The translations under genes and the position numbers were made by a program. The notes beneath the pieces are model-generated. The model was given only the letters and a program-made list of their open reading frames with translations. It had not been told where the DNA came from and made no database searches. A DNA stretch of 64,000 nt from Bos javanicus (Eukaryota > Chordata > Mammalia > Artiodactyla > Bovidae): contig NC_083878.1 in assembly GCF_032452875.1 (NCBI RefSeq), positions 53,760,878-53,824,877 of the forward strand, written 5' to 3'. Below are positions 1-11,670 of this stretch, in pieces. Positions within the stretch are counted from its first letter, which is position 1; each line of letters opens with the position of its first letter.

Positions 1-838
1 CAAATCTAGGAGGCAGCACCTCAAGTTAAGGAATTAGTATTTTGCTATGTATGGGAAGATACAAGAGTCAGGGTTTGTTTAAATCATTTCTTTGATATGA
101 CCTCAGTTATCTGGGGCCTATAATCCTATGTTTTCATATCCCAAGTGTTGTCAAGGCTCACCATAGTGAGTGGCTCATGTTAGAGGCCTGCAATCACTGA
201 TTAAATTTCTCAGGTCCTTCTTTCATGGTCAGGAATTTGACCAATATTTGGGAGACATTTTGTGATCAAATTGTGTCCCATGGTGCTGGCAGGGTCAAGT
301 GGAAATTCTTGATATGCCACTCCAAGTGCTAAATATTGGACTTGGCCCCATCAATAAATATTCTCTAGATCTTTTGATTGTGATCCAGGAGACATTTTCT
401 CTTGTTGCCTTTTCCTTACCTAGAATCACATTATTACAATTATTTTATGTTATAAAAGTGACCTATTTCCTTAAGTTCTTTAGCCATAGAAATTTTTTTG
501 GAGACTTGGTTACACAAAGGATACTGTAAGAAACAACAATCTCATAGAGGATATTAAGTAATGAAGACAGTAACATTGACAGTGACATAGTGCAGGAGAG
601 AGACACAAAGCTTAATTTCAAAACTAAGAAGAAATCAAAACATCGATTAGTATAATTAGTTGTAATCCAGTTGTAATAATCTAGTGACCAAAGAGCCATA
701 ACTGATTTAATGAGCTATCCACAGTTTTTATTGTACAGCCTATGCACAATTTATGCCTGACTCAATCTTAGAGAAAAGCATATGTTACTGGCAGGATCAA
801 CATAAAGAGAAAAAGATAAATGCTTTAATTCTGCTTTA
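1..838. other. AT-rich non-coding DNA, unclassified
   Basis: No gene is seen here. The first 460 bases look like decayed dispersed-repeat sequence, and read on the minus strand they could be retroviral-LTR-like, but I see no terminal TG/CA pair or primer site that would settle it. The short reading frames (76-78 codons on either strand) have no recognisable domain. The tract ends where the BovB 3' end begins. Confidence 0.4.
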
Positions 839-2361
839 GCTCAGTTCAGTTTTGTCACTCAGTCGTGTCGAACTCTTTGCAACCCCTTGAATCGCAGCAC
901 TCCAGGCCTCCCTGTCCATCACCAACCCCTGGAGTTCACTCAGACTCACTTCCATTGAGTCAGTGATGCCATCCAGCCATCTCATACTCTGTTGTGCCCT
1001 TCTCCTCCTGCCCCCAATTCCTCCCAGCATCAGAGTCTTTTCCAATGAGTCAACTCTTCGCATGAGGTGGCCAAAGTACTGGAGTTTCAGCTTCAGCATC
1101 ATTCCTTATAAAGAACACTCAGGACTAATCTCCTTTAGAATGGACTCGTTGGATCTGCTTGCAGTCCCAGGGACTCTCAGGAGTCTTTTTCAACACTACA
1201 GTTCAAAAGTATCAATTCTTCAGCACTCAGCTTTCTTCACAGTCCAAATCTCAAATCCATATATGACTACTGGAAAAACCATAGCCTTGACTAGATGGAC
1301 CTTTGTTGGCAAAGTATTGTCTCTGCTTTTGAATATGCTATCTAGGTTGGTCATAACTTCCCTTCCAAGGAGTAAGTGTCTTTTAATTTCATGGCTGCAG
1401 TCACCATCTGCAGTGATTTTGGAGCCCAAAAAATAAAGTCTGACATTGTTTCCACTGTTTCCCCATCTATTTCCCATGAAGTGATGGGACCAGATGCCAT
1501 GATCTTTGTTTTCTGAATGTTGAGCTTTAAGCCAACTTTTTCATTCTCCTCTTTTACTTTCACCAAAGGCTTTTGAGTTCCTCTTCACTTTCTGCCATAA
1601 GGGTGGTGTCATTTGCATATCTGAGATTATTGATAGTTCTCCCAGCAATCTTGATTCCAGCTTGTGCTTCTTCCAGTCCAGCATTTCTCATGATGTATTC
1701 TGCATATAAGTTAAATAAGCATGATGACAATATACAGCCTTGACGAACTCCTTTTCCTATGTGGAACCAGTCTGTTGTTCCATGTCCAGTTCTAGCTGTT
1801 GCTTCCTGACCTGCATACAGTTTTCTCAACAGGGAGGTCAGGTGGTCTGGTATTCCCATCTATTTGAGAATTTTCCACAGTTTATTAGTATCCACACAAT
1901 CAAAGGCTTTGGCATAGTCAATAAAGCATAAATAGATGTTTTTCTGAAACTCTCTTGCTTTTGTGATGATCCAGCAGATGTTGGCAATTTGATCTCTGGC
2001 TCCTCTGCCTTTTCTAAACCAGCTTGAACATCGGGAAGTTCACGGTTCATGTATTGCTGAAGCCTGGCTTGGAGAATTTTGAGCATTACTTTACTAGCAT
2101 GTGAGATGATTGCAATTGTGCAGTAGTTTGAACATTCTTTGATGTTGCCTTTCTTTGGGACCAGAATGAAAACTGACCTTTTCCAGTCCTGTGGCCACTG
2201 CTGAGTTTTCCAAATTTGCTGGCATATTGAGTGCAGCACTTTCACAGCATCATCTTTCAGGATTTGAAATAGCTCAACTGGAATTCCATCACCTCCACTA
2301 GCTTTGTTCATAGATATGCTTTCTAAGGCCCACTTGACTTCACATTCCAGGATGTCTGGCT
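839..2361 (-). mobile_element. BovB LINE (RTE clade), 5'-truncated
   Basis: Non-LTR retrotransposon whose single long ORF encodes an endonuclease and a reverse transcriptase. The sense strand is minus. The 3' end lies at 839 (CTCAGTTCAG tail) and the element breaks off at 2361 inside the RT fingers. Minus-strand fragments include the RT start (2311-1838, with an MNKASGGDGIPVE block) and the palm (1859-1560), where the catalytic YADD reads YAND. The frame is broken several times. It is a dead, moderately diverged copy. Confidence 0.95.
1560..2311 (-). pseudogene. BovB reverse transcriptase remnant (two overlapping frames)
   Basis: Two overlapping minus-strand frames (2311-1838 and 1859-1560) cover RT motifs 0 to C. 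The first keeps the IPVELFQILKDDAVKVLHSI block and then runs out of frame after the ELPDVQAG block. The second keeps the RQGCIL block and the palm loop, but Asp in YADD is replaced by Asn (YANDTTLMA), which removes a metal-binding carboxylate. A frameshift between the two and the mutated active site make it non-functional. Confidence 0.85.
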
Positions 2362-3289
2362 AAGGTATAATTTACCAAGTTACTATAAGTCATAATTAGT
2401 TTAAGGAGAATGTCTTATACCTGGAAAACACAGTTTTAAACCAATAATCTTTTTATTTGGAACCCATAAAAATTATAGCCATATTTACCAGTTTACTCAG
2501 TCCTATATAACTAATCCTTTATGTCAACAGCTTTATGAAGTAGTTAGGTTTCCAATTACATTTTTTTTCAGTATGTTACTGGTTTTAGCTTTATGATCAC
2601 AAGTAAGAAACTTGTATTTATCTAAAAATCCTTTTTATAAATCTTCTTGAAGAGGAGGCATTTTTTAAAGGCATTAGAGTGAAACCATAACTGTTTGTAA
2701 TAACACAAGACTAAAGAATGCACGTTTAAATCTGATTACAATGCAGTTGACAAAGCAATTTGATCACTACCATGACACATAACTTTCAGATAATAACTAG
2801 AAATAAAACTGATAATACAATACCAGGACATATCAGAACTCCATATAATCTCTAGAATATCTATATCCTTTACTGTACAATATAACCTGAATATTTATTA
2901 TTCATTTGATAACAATTTCTATGTAATTTAACATACCAAGTGAACCTAATTAGTTTAATATCTCCCTTTGGGGTGCCTTAGGGGCCCTTTGAAGCATCAC
3001 AAACTTAGCTAGAGGTAAAGGGAAGTTTATTATAATTTCATTTGGGACGTTTTGCCAAAAGAACATAAAAATAGCTTTTAAAATATATAGGATTTTAGGT
3101 CACTGTGAAGCATTAGTTGTTAACTTAGGCAAAGTAACAAAAGATTTAAAAGGAAAATGTAGAACAGATCACTTAAAAGATAAAGTTAAAATCTGTTATC
3201 AAAGGCAGTTTATTCATAATATTTGCTTTTTATTTTTAACAATGGGACACTAATTGTTTATTTACCTTTTTATTTTATATTGGGATATA
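2362..3289. other. AT-rich non-coding DNA
   Basis: No gene or confidently named repeat. The tract flanks the BovB on its 5' side and may belong with 1-838 to one older element that the BovB split. I see no coding signal, CpG cluster or tandem repeat. Confidence 0.5.
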
Positions 3290-3454
3290 GCAGTGTGGGA
3301 GACCTGGGTTTGATTCCTGGAGGAAGATCCCCCTGAAGAAGGGAATGGATACCCACTCCAGTATTCCTGCATAGAGAATTTCATGGACAGTAAGCCTGGC
3401 AAGCTACAGTCCATGGGGTCACGAAGAGTTGGAAATGACTGAGCGACTGACACT
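3290..3454 (+). mobile_element. Bov-tA SINE, 5'-truncated
   Basis: Plus-strand Bov-tA lacking the first part of its tRNA-like head. It keeps the B-box region (GGTTTGATTCCTGG), the CACTCCAGTATTCCTGC core and the BovB-derived tail ending in GACTGAGCGACTGACAC. It sits directly against the 3' end of an L1. Confidence 0.92.
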
Positions 3455-3524
3455 ATTTTTTATACCCAGTTAACAATGTTGTGATAGTTTCAGGTGAACA
3501 GTCAAGACTCAGCCATACATATAT

Positions 3525-3590
3525 CCATTTGTATGTATATATGTATGTATGTATATGTATGTATATCCATACATATACATATATCCATTT
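3525..3590. repeat. TATG/TACA-rich microsatellite
   Basis: Imperfect ATGT/TATG tandem tract within the L1 3' UTR, followed by its partial reverse complement (CATACATATACATATATCC). It is probably length-polymorphic. Confidence 0.75.
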
Positions 3591-3705
3591 TCCCCCAAAC
3601 CTTCATCTCATCAGGTTGCCAAATAGCACTAAGCAGAGTCCCATGTGTTATACAGTAGATCTTTATTGGCTATCCTTTTAAATATGGCCGTGTGTCCATG
3701 TTCAT

Positions 3706-3982
3706 AGGAGAAGGCAATGGCACGCCACTCCAGTACTCTTGCCTGGAAAATCCCATGGACGGCGGAGCCTGGTAGGCTGCAGTCCATGGGGTCGCGAAGA
3801 GTTGGACACTACTGAGCGACTTCACTTTCACTTTTCACTTTCATGCATTGGAGAAAGAAATGGCAACCCACTCCAATGTTCTTGCCTGGAGAATCCCAGG
3901 GACGGGGGAACCTGGTGGGCTGCTGTCTATGGGGTTGCACAGAGTCAGACACGACTGAAGCGACTTAGCAGCAGTAGCAGCA
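3706..3982 (+). mobile_element. Bov-A2 SINE with perfect 12-bp target-site duplication
   Basis: Dimeric Bov-A2: two BovB-3'-end-derived monomers joined by a TTCACTTTCACTTTTCACTT linker and ending in a GCAGCAGTAGCAGCA tail. The duplication GTCCATGTTCAT lies at 3694-3705 and 3983-3994, so both ends are defined to the base. It inserted into the L1 3' UTR and is therefore younger than that L1. Confidence 0.96.
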
Positions 3983-4800
3983 GTCCATGTTCATCCCCAA
4001 ATTCCTAACTATCCCTTCCCCTTGGGAACTATAATTTCATTCTCTGCTTTGTAAGTAAGTACATTTGTATAATTTCTTTTTTTAGATTCCACATATAAGG
4101 GATCTCATACAATATTTCTCCTTCTCTGTCTGACTTAACTTAGTATGATACTCTCCAGGTCCATCCATGTTGCTGCAAATGGCATTATTTCATTCTTTTT
4201 AATGGCTGAGTTATATTCCATTTTATATATGTACCATATTTTCTCTATCCATTCATCTGTCAGTGGACATTTGGGTTGCTTTCATGTCTTGACTATTGTA
4301 AACAGTGCTGCAATGAAAATTGGGGATCATGTATTCTTTCAGATCTTGTTTTTCTCTGGGTGTATGCACAGGAGTGGGATTGCAGAGTCATATGGTTACT
4401 TTTTAAAGGAATTTCAATATTGTTCTTTATAGTGGCTGTACTAACTTATACCCCTACCAACAGTGTGGGGGGTTTCCCTTCTCTCCATATCCTTTCAGCA
4501 TTTTTATTTGTGGATTTTTTTGATGATAGCCATTCTACCTGGTGAGTTGATATTTCATAGCTCTTGTGATTTGCATGTCTCTAATAAATAATGATGATGC
4601 ACATCTTTTCATGTGCCTCTTGGCCATCTGTATGTCTCCTTTGGAGAAATATTTATTTGAGTCTGCTGCCCATTTTTTGAGTGGGTTGTTTGTTTTGATG
4701 CTCTTAAACATAATGATCTCTTTGTAAGTTTTGGAGACTAATCCCTTACTAGTCACATCATTTGTAAATATTTTCTTCCAATCTGTAGATTGCCTTTTTT

Positions 4801-5638
4801 GAGAAAATTTGTCTTTTTTGACAGACAGAAAAGCCAGATTTGAATTTTGCACCAGCTTATTTTCAAGGATCATTTACTCAATTAAATTTACTTTAATCCT
4901 AGTCAATCCTGACCTATTATGTATAAAGCCCCCCCTTTTTTGGGGGGTCCTATTTTCTATAAACTTTCATCACTTATTTTAGCACAATTTTAACTTTAAC
5001 TTTCTAGATGTAGAACATCTGGAGGGAAAAGTTCACCCAAAACTCTATCTCATTTGCATTTTCCCTCCTTAAAAGTTTCTTCATATTAAGTTACTTTCTT
5101 TGCTGAAAGACAAAAAATAAATATTATTATCAAGTATTAACATAATATTAAATATTACCCAGATTGTTGGAACCTGAATCTCATTTAGCTTAATTTCTAT
5201 TATATTTAGAATTATTTGGTTTACAAGCTCTTACTTTCATTAAGCCAATTAAATAGAGCTCTTTTACAAATCAACCTCAGCAATGTTATCTAAAGTCAAA
5301 GACTCATACAAACATACAAACAAACAGTGACACTTTGTTTTCATTTCAAAACTTCAACCTGAGTCAGATAGGTAATATAAAATCCCAAACTTACAAAAGA
5401 GGTTGGATTAGAATTGGATTTCTCACAGATGGAACAAGTCATGCTCACTGGGCTATGTGGCTAAATATTTTCAGAAAATTGAATAAGGATTTATTTATAC
5501 CCTGAACAAGCCAACATCTGAATTACATTACCCTCTTTAAAATCTGAATTAAAAAAAAAATGGTAGAGATAATGGTTTCAGAGAAGACTAGATATGATAT
5601 TTGCATGTCAAAAATTCAGGTAAATTTTCCATGAAGAA
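4801..5638. other. Unique AT-rich non-coding DNA
   Basis: No gene seen. It contains one striking short motif at 4929-4947, C7-T6-G6, whose C and G runs can pair into a hairpin with a T loop. The rest is AT-rich single-copy-like sequence. Confidence 0.6.
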
Positions 5639-5858
5639 GTGAAGTGAAGTGAAATGAAGTCGCTCAGTCGTGTCCAACTCTTTGCGACCCCATGGACTGT
5701 AGTCCACCAGGCTCCTCCATCCATGAGATTCTCCAGGCAAGAATACTGGAGTGGGTTGCCATTTCCTTCTCCAGGGGATCTTCCTGACCCAGGGATCAAA
5801 CCCGGGTCTCCTGCATTTTAGGCAGATGCTTTACCGTCTGAGCTACCAGGAAGCCCAT
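5639..5858 (-). mobile_element. Bov-tA SINE, near full length
   Basis: Minus-strand Bov-tA. The BovB-derived tail is at the left (GTCGCTCAGTCGTGTCC, preceded by GAAGT repeats). The core is GGCAAGAATACTGGAGTGGG, and the tRNA-like head is at the right (TCTGAGCTACCAGGAAGCCC). It is well conserved. Confidence 0.96.
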
Positions 5859-5892
5859 AGGATGACTTTATTTCCCCTTTGTTTAATACTGC

Positions 5893-6110
5893 AGATTCTC
5901 AGGTGGCATAGTTGATTAAAAAAAAAAAATCCACCTGCCAACTCAGGAAGATGCAAGAGATGCAGGTTCGATCAATGGGTCAGGAAGTTCCCCTGGAGTA
6001 GAAAATGGAAACCAACTTCACTATTCTTGCCTGGAAAGTGCCATGGACAGAGGAGCTTATCTATGGACTGGACTAGACTGCAAAGAGTTGAACACGACTA
6101 AGCACGGACA
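5893..6110 (+). mobile_element. Diverged Bov-tA SINE with internal A-run
   Basis: Plus-strand copy 35 bp downstream of the previous minus-strand one. The head contains a 12-A run between the A-box region and CCACCTGCC. The tail is recognisable as GAACACGACTAAGCAC. It is more diverged than its neighbour, so it is older. Confidence 0.88.
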
Positions 6111-6419
6111 AAGGCAATTTACTTTAATGTGTACAAATTGCTTAAGATAAACAGAGGTTTGCAGAGTGGTAAAAGGATTCGTGGGCTTCAGATTATTTTG
6201 GAAATACACTTCTGCTCCTGTAAAGACTACACTGATTAACCAAGGACAGCTTTGTTTTGCTTTTTGGAAGCACTGTATGGCTACCTCAATGATATTGAAG
6301 AACTGACACTTCTAGTTACCTACATTGGAAAGCTTTACTTTTCCTCATTTAGCTTTGGGGAGAAAGCTTCATCCAAAATTCCTATTAGGCTCACAATATC
6401 AGCTATAATGCTGCTATAA
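6111..6419. other. Non-coding DNA, no feature seen
   Basis: About 300 bases of single-copy-like sequence between a Bov-tA and a BovB 3' end. Nothing recognisable on either strand. Confidence 0.5.
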
Positions 6420-6628
6420 CTCTGATGCTGGGAGGGACTGGGGGCAAGAGGAGAAGGGGACGACAGAGGATGAGATGGCTGGATGGCATCACTGACTCAA
6501 TGGACGTGAGTCTGAGTGAACTCTGGGAGTTGGTGATGGTCAGGGAGGCCTGGTGTGCTGCGATTCATGGGATCACAAAGAGTCGGACATGACTGAGGGA
6601 CTGATCTGATCTGATCTGATCTGATCAG
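6420..6628 (+). mobile_element. BovB 3' end with (TGATC)n tail
   Basis: Plus-strand fragment of the last ~180 bases of BovB (it encodes the WLDGITDSMD-like C-terminal block), finishing in five TGATC-type pentamers (6599-6626). A simple-sequence 3' tail in place of poly-A is characteristic of RTE-clade LINEs. It is heavily 5'-truncated. Confidence 0.95.
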
Positions 6629-6645
6629 CTGTAATTAATTTGTTA

Positions 6646-7915
6646 TTGTTGTTGGTGAGTTGCTAAGTCGTGGTTGACTCTTTGCCACCCCATGGACTGC
6701 AGCTCACTAGGCTTTCCTCTCCTTCACTATCTCCTGAAGTTTGCTCAAACTTATATTGATAGAGTAGGTGATGCTGTCTAACCCTCCCATCCTGTGCCAC
6801 CCTCTTCTCCTTTTGCCTTCAATCTTTCCCAGTATCAGGGTCTTTTCCAATGACTCAGCTCTCAGCTCTTCACATTAGGTGGTCAAAGTACTGGAGCTTC
6901 AGCTTTAGCATCAGCCCTTCCAATAAATATTCAGGATTGATTTCCTTTAGGATTAGCTAGCTTGATCTCCTTGCAGTCCAAGGGACTCTGCAGAGTCTTC
7001 TCTAGCATCACAATTCAAAAGCATCTGTTCTTCAGTTCTCAGCCTTCTTTAATGGTCCAACTCTCTTATCATGACTACTGGAAAAACTATGTTCTGACTA
7101 TACGGAACTTTGTTAGCAAAATGATATCTCTGCTGTCTAGGTTTGTCATAATTTTCCTTCCAAGGAGCAAGCATCTTTTAATTTCATGGCTGCAGTCTCA
7201 ATCCACAATGATTTCAGACACCAAGAAAATAAAATCTCTCACGGTTTCCACTTTTTTCCTTCTATTTGCCATGAAGTTATTGGACCAGATGTCATGATCT
7301 TAGTTTTTTGAATGTTGAGTTTTAAGCCAGTTTTTTTTTTTGTTTGTTTCAATCTCCTCTTTCACCCTCAACAAGAGGCTCTTTAATTCCTGCTCACCTT
7401 TTGCCATTAGAGTGGTATCATCTTCATATCTGAGGTTGTTGATATTTCTCCAGGAAATCTTGATTCCGGCTTGTGCTTCATCCAGCCTGGCATTTCACAT
7501 GATGTACTCTACATATAAGTTAAATAAGCAGGGTGACAATATACAACCTTGATGTACTCCTTTCACAATTTTGAACCAGTCCAACTAGAACATCAAGTTC
7601 TAATTTTTGCTTCTTTACCTGCATACAGGTTATAAAGGAGGAAGGGATGGGTCTGGTATTCCCATCTCTTTAAGTATTTTTCACATTTTGTTGTGATCCA
7701 CACAATCAAAGGATTTAGCACAGTCAATGAAGCAGAAGTAGATGTTTTCCTGGAATTCCCTTGTTTTCTCTATGATCCAACAGATGTTGGCAATTTTATC
7801 TCTGGTTCCTCTGCCTTTTCTAAATCCAGCTTATATATCTTAAAGTTCTCTATTCATGTACAGTTGAAGCTTAGCTTGAAGGATTTTGAGCATTTCCTTG
7901 CCAACATGTGAAATG
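6646..7915 (-). mobile_element. Old BovB LINE, 5'-truncated
   Basis: Minus-strand BovB running from the 3' end (GTTGCTAAGTCGTGGTTGAC) through the RT domain. It is much more diverged than other copies here: reading frames are at most 111 codons and many CpG sites are lost. It breaks off near 7915 in the RT fingers. Confidence 0.92.
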
Positions 7916-9540
7916 GTTTTTAGTAAGACCCATGGCCACCCATTTTGATAATCTATTTAGAAACACTTTTGAGGCAACTAATTATTTAAAAATTTCTAAG
8001 AGCCCCCCCAGGTGGAGGTAAAACCTTAGAGGAAGCGCTTCACATTTAGCTCAAGCAGTTAATACCAGATGTTTGAGCATTACCAAAGTAACTAGCCAGC
8101 CATAAAGTCACATTCAAAGTCAAATGGCAAAAGTGCCCCAAATGTGACTTCCTGGTCCCATTAGGCCTGTGACCTTTTTTTCTAAAGCACCTTATAAATG
8201 GAGTTTTCCTTCACAGGGGGAGCTCCTCAAGTTAAAGCTGAAGCTTCCCAAATCAGAAAGAGCTCCCCAAAAAGGCCCTGGTGGGACCCTGATGTCAAAC
8301 TATTCTGGGGAAAATGTTACTTAAGCATTTCATTTGCAAAGGAGAGTGGTTTCTATTAGAAAGTCAATAAACTTGTTCCCTACTGCCACAGTTACCATGG
8401 GCTTTTGTGGGTAAATTAGAATTGGACATCTCAAGTCCAAGGAGTCCATGGGCCTCTTCATTTATTATCAGGGTGTTCCTCTTCCTTGCAAAATACTTTT
8501 AACTGCAAGATCATATAACAATTGTGAGACATGCAGGGGCCTTTGCTCTTCTAATCTTAATATATTTAATATACACCCCAAAGAGCTTTTCTTGTGTTAG
8601 GTGAAGTACTTCCCATTTCTATACATGTGATAATACCAAAACACAAAGATGTAGGCAAATTCCAAAAAGAAAGGCACAAATTCCAAAGTTGATTCACAAA
8701 AGAACCAGTTCCCAATTCAGGTAAATAAAATTACCCTAAAAAACAAATGAACTAATTCCAATTAGGATAGGCTTACACCACATTGGGGAACTAGCTCTCC
8801 CAATGAACCAGTTTTGACTCAGGTAGAGTCCAACAACAATTCTCCTCTCCAACGAGTTACCCCAAACAAATTGGCTTGTTCTGTAAAGTAAAAGCCCAAA
8901 TTGGAGGGAGGGGGATAATTTCCCTGTGTACACAATGGAGCAACTTACCCTACAAAATTGAGTCCGTGGATTCACAGAAATTTGTTGGCTCTTTGCTTCA
9001 ACTGCCAAGTGCTGGGGAAGCTTTTGCCACTTTAGGGAATTTTGACAGAAAGATTCTCAGGACAAATGGTCTGGCAGCTACTGAGGCCTTGGCTCAATAT
9101 TCCCTGACTGGGACTGGTTAGCCCACAAGCAGCAAGGTTCCAGGCTGACTAAGTCGAATTTGTTACTCAGTCCGAGCTCACTCAGCTCCATGCAAGTCAG
9201 GCCAATAAATCTTTGAAAGATGAAGTGTGTAGGCAAGGAGTACGACTGTTAGGAAAGCTGACTGACCAAGAAGATGGCAAACTAATGTCTCAACATAATC
9301 ATCGTATTGGGGCCTGAATGCCAGATTCTTTTAAAGAACAGAGATGGGGTGGGGTGGGATGAGGAAACAAAGTAAAAGGGGCATTCATCCTGTAAATATC
9401 TCCTAGAATGGTAAGCCTCAGGCTGGGGATGTGTTAATTTCTTCCTTCCTGCCATCCACAGATGGACAGGGTCCTAAATAAAGGCACTTTGGTTTAATAG
9501 TCAGGCAGACAGACAGGGTGTTCTGAGGCATGCCAATATA
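7916..9540. other. LTR-like, unclassified dispersed sequence
   Basis: Not recognised with confidence. Plus-strand features suggesting a decayed LTR are a TATAAA-type box (CTTATAAATGG, 8191-8201) followed ~170 bases later by AATAAA (8366-8371), and a second AATAAA near 9477. Read on the minus strand, the order is a hydrophobic reading frame (9639-9418), then non-coding sequence, then another short frame (9008-8736), so an endogenous-retrovirus remnant is possible. No primer-binding site, gag or pol motif was found. Treat as unknown. Confidence 0.35.
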
Positions 9541-10002
9541 TATGATTATAATAACAAAAGCAATGAAAAACAAGTCAATGAAACAGTTCCAACATATGGT
9601 CAAAATTGACTCTTCCTTGCAACAACCTCCTTGCAACACCCAAATTAAGGTATTTATAAGGACCTTTATAAAATGTTGCAGTGTTCTGGAATTATGGATG
9701 ATCCAAATCTAATAATGCTGCCCTTCACTCAACAAATAAGGATTCATGGTCCCTGGTATGTCAAGCAGTCAGTGAACTGTGAACTCAACAACCTAGCCCT
9801 GCCTACATGGAAGTTAAAGATGCCTTTAATTCATGTATTACATTTTATTATATCTGCTAGGTAATATTTTTTTAACTGTGAAAATTTATGATATAGTACA
9901 GATAATGTCTGATTTTATTTATTTTTTACCCATTTCCATGACCCTCAGGGAAGGCTAAATTCAAAGTAGTGACTTCCTGAAGTCTTTATGCATCTTATTT
10001 CT
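9541..10002. other. Non-coding DNA, nothing recognised
   Basis: AT-rich sequence with no gene or named repeat. It ends at the 3' end of an L1. Confidence 0.5.
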
Positions 10003-10203
10003 TTAAAAAATGTATTTTTATTTAACTGGAGAATAATTGCTTTACAATATTGTGTTCATTTCTGCCATATATAAAAGTGAATCAGCCATAGGTATGCATA
10101 TGTCCCCTCCCTGAACCTCCCTCCCACCTCCTAACCCTCTAGGTTGTCACAGAGCACTAGATTTAAGTTCCCTATGTCATATAGCAAATTTCCAGTGGCT
10201 ATC
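10003..10203 (-). mobile_element. L1 3' UTR fragment (target of the next insertion)
   Basis: Antisense L1 3' end with phrases such as GAATCAGCCATAGGTATGC and CTCCCTCCCACCTCC. It is older than the adjoining insertion, whose target-site duplication (10204-10214) begins at its edge. Confidence 0.85.
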
Positions 10204-10214
10204 TAATTTATCTT
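10204..10214. repeat. Target-site duplication, left copy
   Basis: TAATTTATCTT, repeated exactly at 12437-12447. The pair brackets the compound L1 insertion. Confidence 0.8.
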
Positions 10215-11097
10215 CTTTTTTTTAAATATAAATTTATTTATTTTAATTAATTACAATTAATTAATTACAGGTTAATTACAATATTGTATTGGTTTTGCCA
10301 TATATCAACATGAATCCACCACAGGTATACACGTGTTCCCCATCCTGAACCCTCCTCCCTCCTCCTTCCCCATACCATCCCTCTGGGTCATCTCAGTGCA
10401 CCAGCCCCAAACATCCAGTATCATGCACTGAACCTGGACTGGTGATTCATTTCATATATGATATTATACATGTTTCAATGCCATTCTCCCAAATCATTCC
10501 ACCCTCTCCCTCTCCCACAGAGTCCAAAAGACTGTTCTATACATCTGTGTCTCGTTTGCTGTCTCTCATACAGGGTTATCATTACCATCTTTCTAAATTC
10601 CATATATATGCATTAGTATACTGTATTGGTATTTTTCTTTCTGGCTTACTTCACTCTGTATAATAGGCTCCAGTTTCATCCACCTCATTAGAACTGATTC
10701 AAATGTATTCTTTTTAATGGCTGAGTAATATTCTATTGTGTATATGTACCACAGCTTTCTTTTTTTTTTTTTTTTATTTTATTTTTAAACTTTACAATAT
10801 TGTATTGGTTTCCCCATATATCAAAATGAATCCACCATAGACATACATGTGTTCCCCATCCTGAACCCTCCTCCCTCCTCCCTCCCCATACCATCCCTCT
10901 GGTTCATCCCAGTGCACCAGCTCCAAGCATCCAGTATCGTGCATTGAATCTGGACGGGCAACTCATTTCATATATGATATTATACATGTTTCAATGCTAT
11001 TCTCCCAAATCATCCCACCCTCTCCCTCTCCCACAGAGTCCAAAAGACTGTTCTATACATCCGTGTCTCTTTTGCTGTCTCTCATACAGGGTTATCA

Positions 11098-11670
11098 TTA
11101 CCATCTTTCTAAATTCCATATATATGTTAGTATACTGTATTGGTGTTTTTCTTTCTGGCTTACTTCACTCTGTATAATAGGCTCCAGTTTCATCCACCTC
11201 ATTAGAACTGATTCAAATGCATTCTTTTTAATGGCTGAGTAATACTCCATTATGTATATGTACCACAGCTTTCTTATCCATTCATCTGCTAATGGACATC
11301 TAGGTTGCTTCCATGTCCTGGCTATTATAAACAGGGCTGCGATGAACATTGGGGTACACGTGTCTCTTTCCCTTCTGGTTTCCTCAGTGTGTATGCCCAG
11401 CAGTGGGATTGCTGGATCATAAGGCAATTCTATTTCCAGTTTTTTAAGGAATCTCCACACTGTTCTCCATTGTGGCTGTACTAGTTTGCATTCCCACCAA
11501 CAGTGTAAGAGGGTTCCCTTTTCTCCACACCCTCTCCAGCATTTATTGCTTGTAGACTTTTGGATAGCAGCCATTCTGACTGGCGTGAAATGGTACCTCA
11601 TTGTGGTTTTGATTTGCATTTCTCTGATAATGAGTGATGTTGAGCATATTTTCATGTGTTTGTTAGCCAT
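11098..11670 (-). pseudogene. L1 ORF2 C-terminal fragment (190 codons open)
   Basis: Minus-strand frame covering the last part of L1 ORF2p, the protein that carries endonuclease and reverse transcriptase. It keeps the conserved cysteine-rich motif in C-x3-C-x7-H-x4-C spacing (the segment starting CWRGC), followed by LPYDPAIPLLGIH and the MEYYSAIKKNAFES block. No endonuclease or RT domain is attached in this frame, because the element is 5'-truncated and inverted. The length of open frame suggests a relatively young insertion. It is not a host gene. Confidence 0.9.

Larger units (their letters stand above)
3456..4800 (-). mobile_element. Ruminant L1, 3' portion, split by Bov-A2
   Basis: The minus-strand L1 3' UTR starts near 3456, followed upstream by the C-terminal part of ORF2. 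The antisense signature phrases TTGCTGCAAATGGCATTATT and CCAACAGTGTGG are visible. ORF2 remnants (for example 4873-4535 on the minus strand, with KKWAADSNKYFSKGDIQMAK) are broken by stops. A Bov-A2 at 3706-3982 interrupts it. The 5' end is lost near 4800. Confidence 0.9.

Noticed and set aside
963..1436. 157-codon plus-strand frame (and similar ones at 20083, 24540, 33435, 61596, 62207)
   Set aside because: These are antisense to BovB and recur only because BovB recurs. The protein similarity between them reflects the transposon sequence, not a gene family.
3739..4008. 89-codon frame with a PWGREELDTTERL-like sequence, echoed at 5608, 26854, 36583, 37596, 48005, 53553 and 56766
   Set aside because: The repeated peptide is the translation of Bov-A2 and Bov-tA SINEs. 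SINEs are non-coding.
5820..5858. tRNA-like head sequences (CTGAGCTACCAGG and similar) at many sites
   Set aside because: These are the tRNA-Glu-derived heads of Bov-tA. They have A/B boxes but no full cloverleaf, anticodon arm or mature 3' end, so no tRNA gene is called.
6599..6626. Short direct repeats considered as a CRISPR-like array
   Set aside because: They are pure pentamer repeats with no spacers. They are the BovB 3' tail in a vertebrate genome.
9418..9639. 73-codon minus-strand frame with a strongly hydrophobic segment
   Set aside because: A single short frame with no conserved retroviral or host motif. Mentioned as context for the LTR-like tract but not called as a gene.
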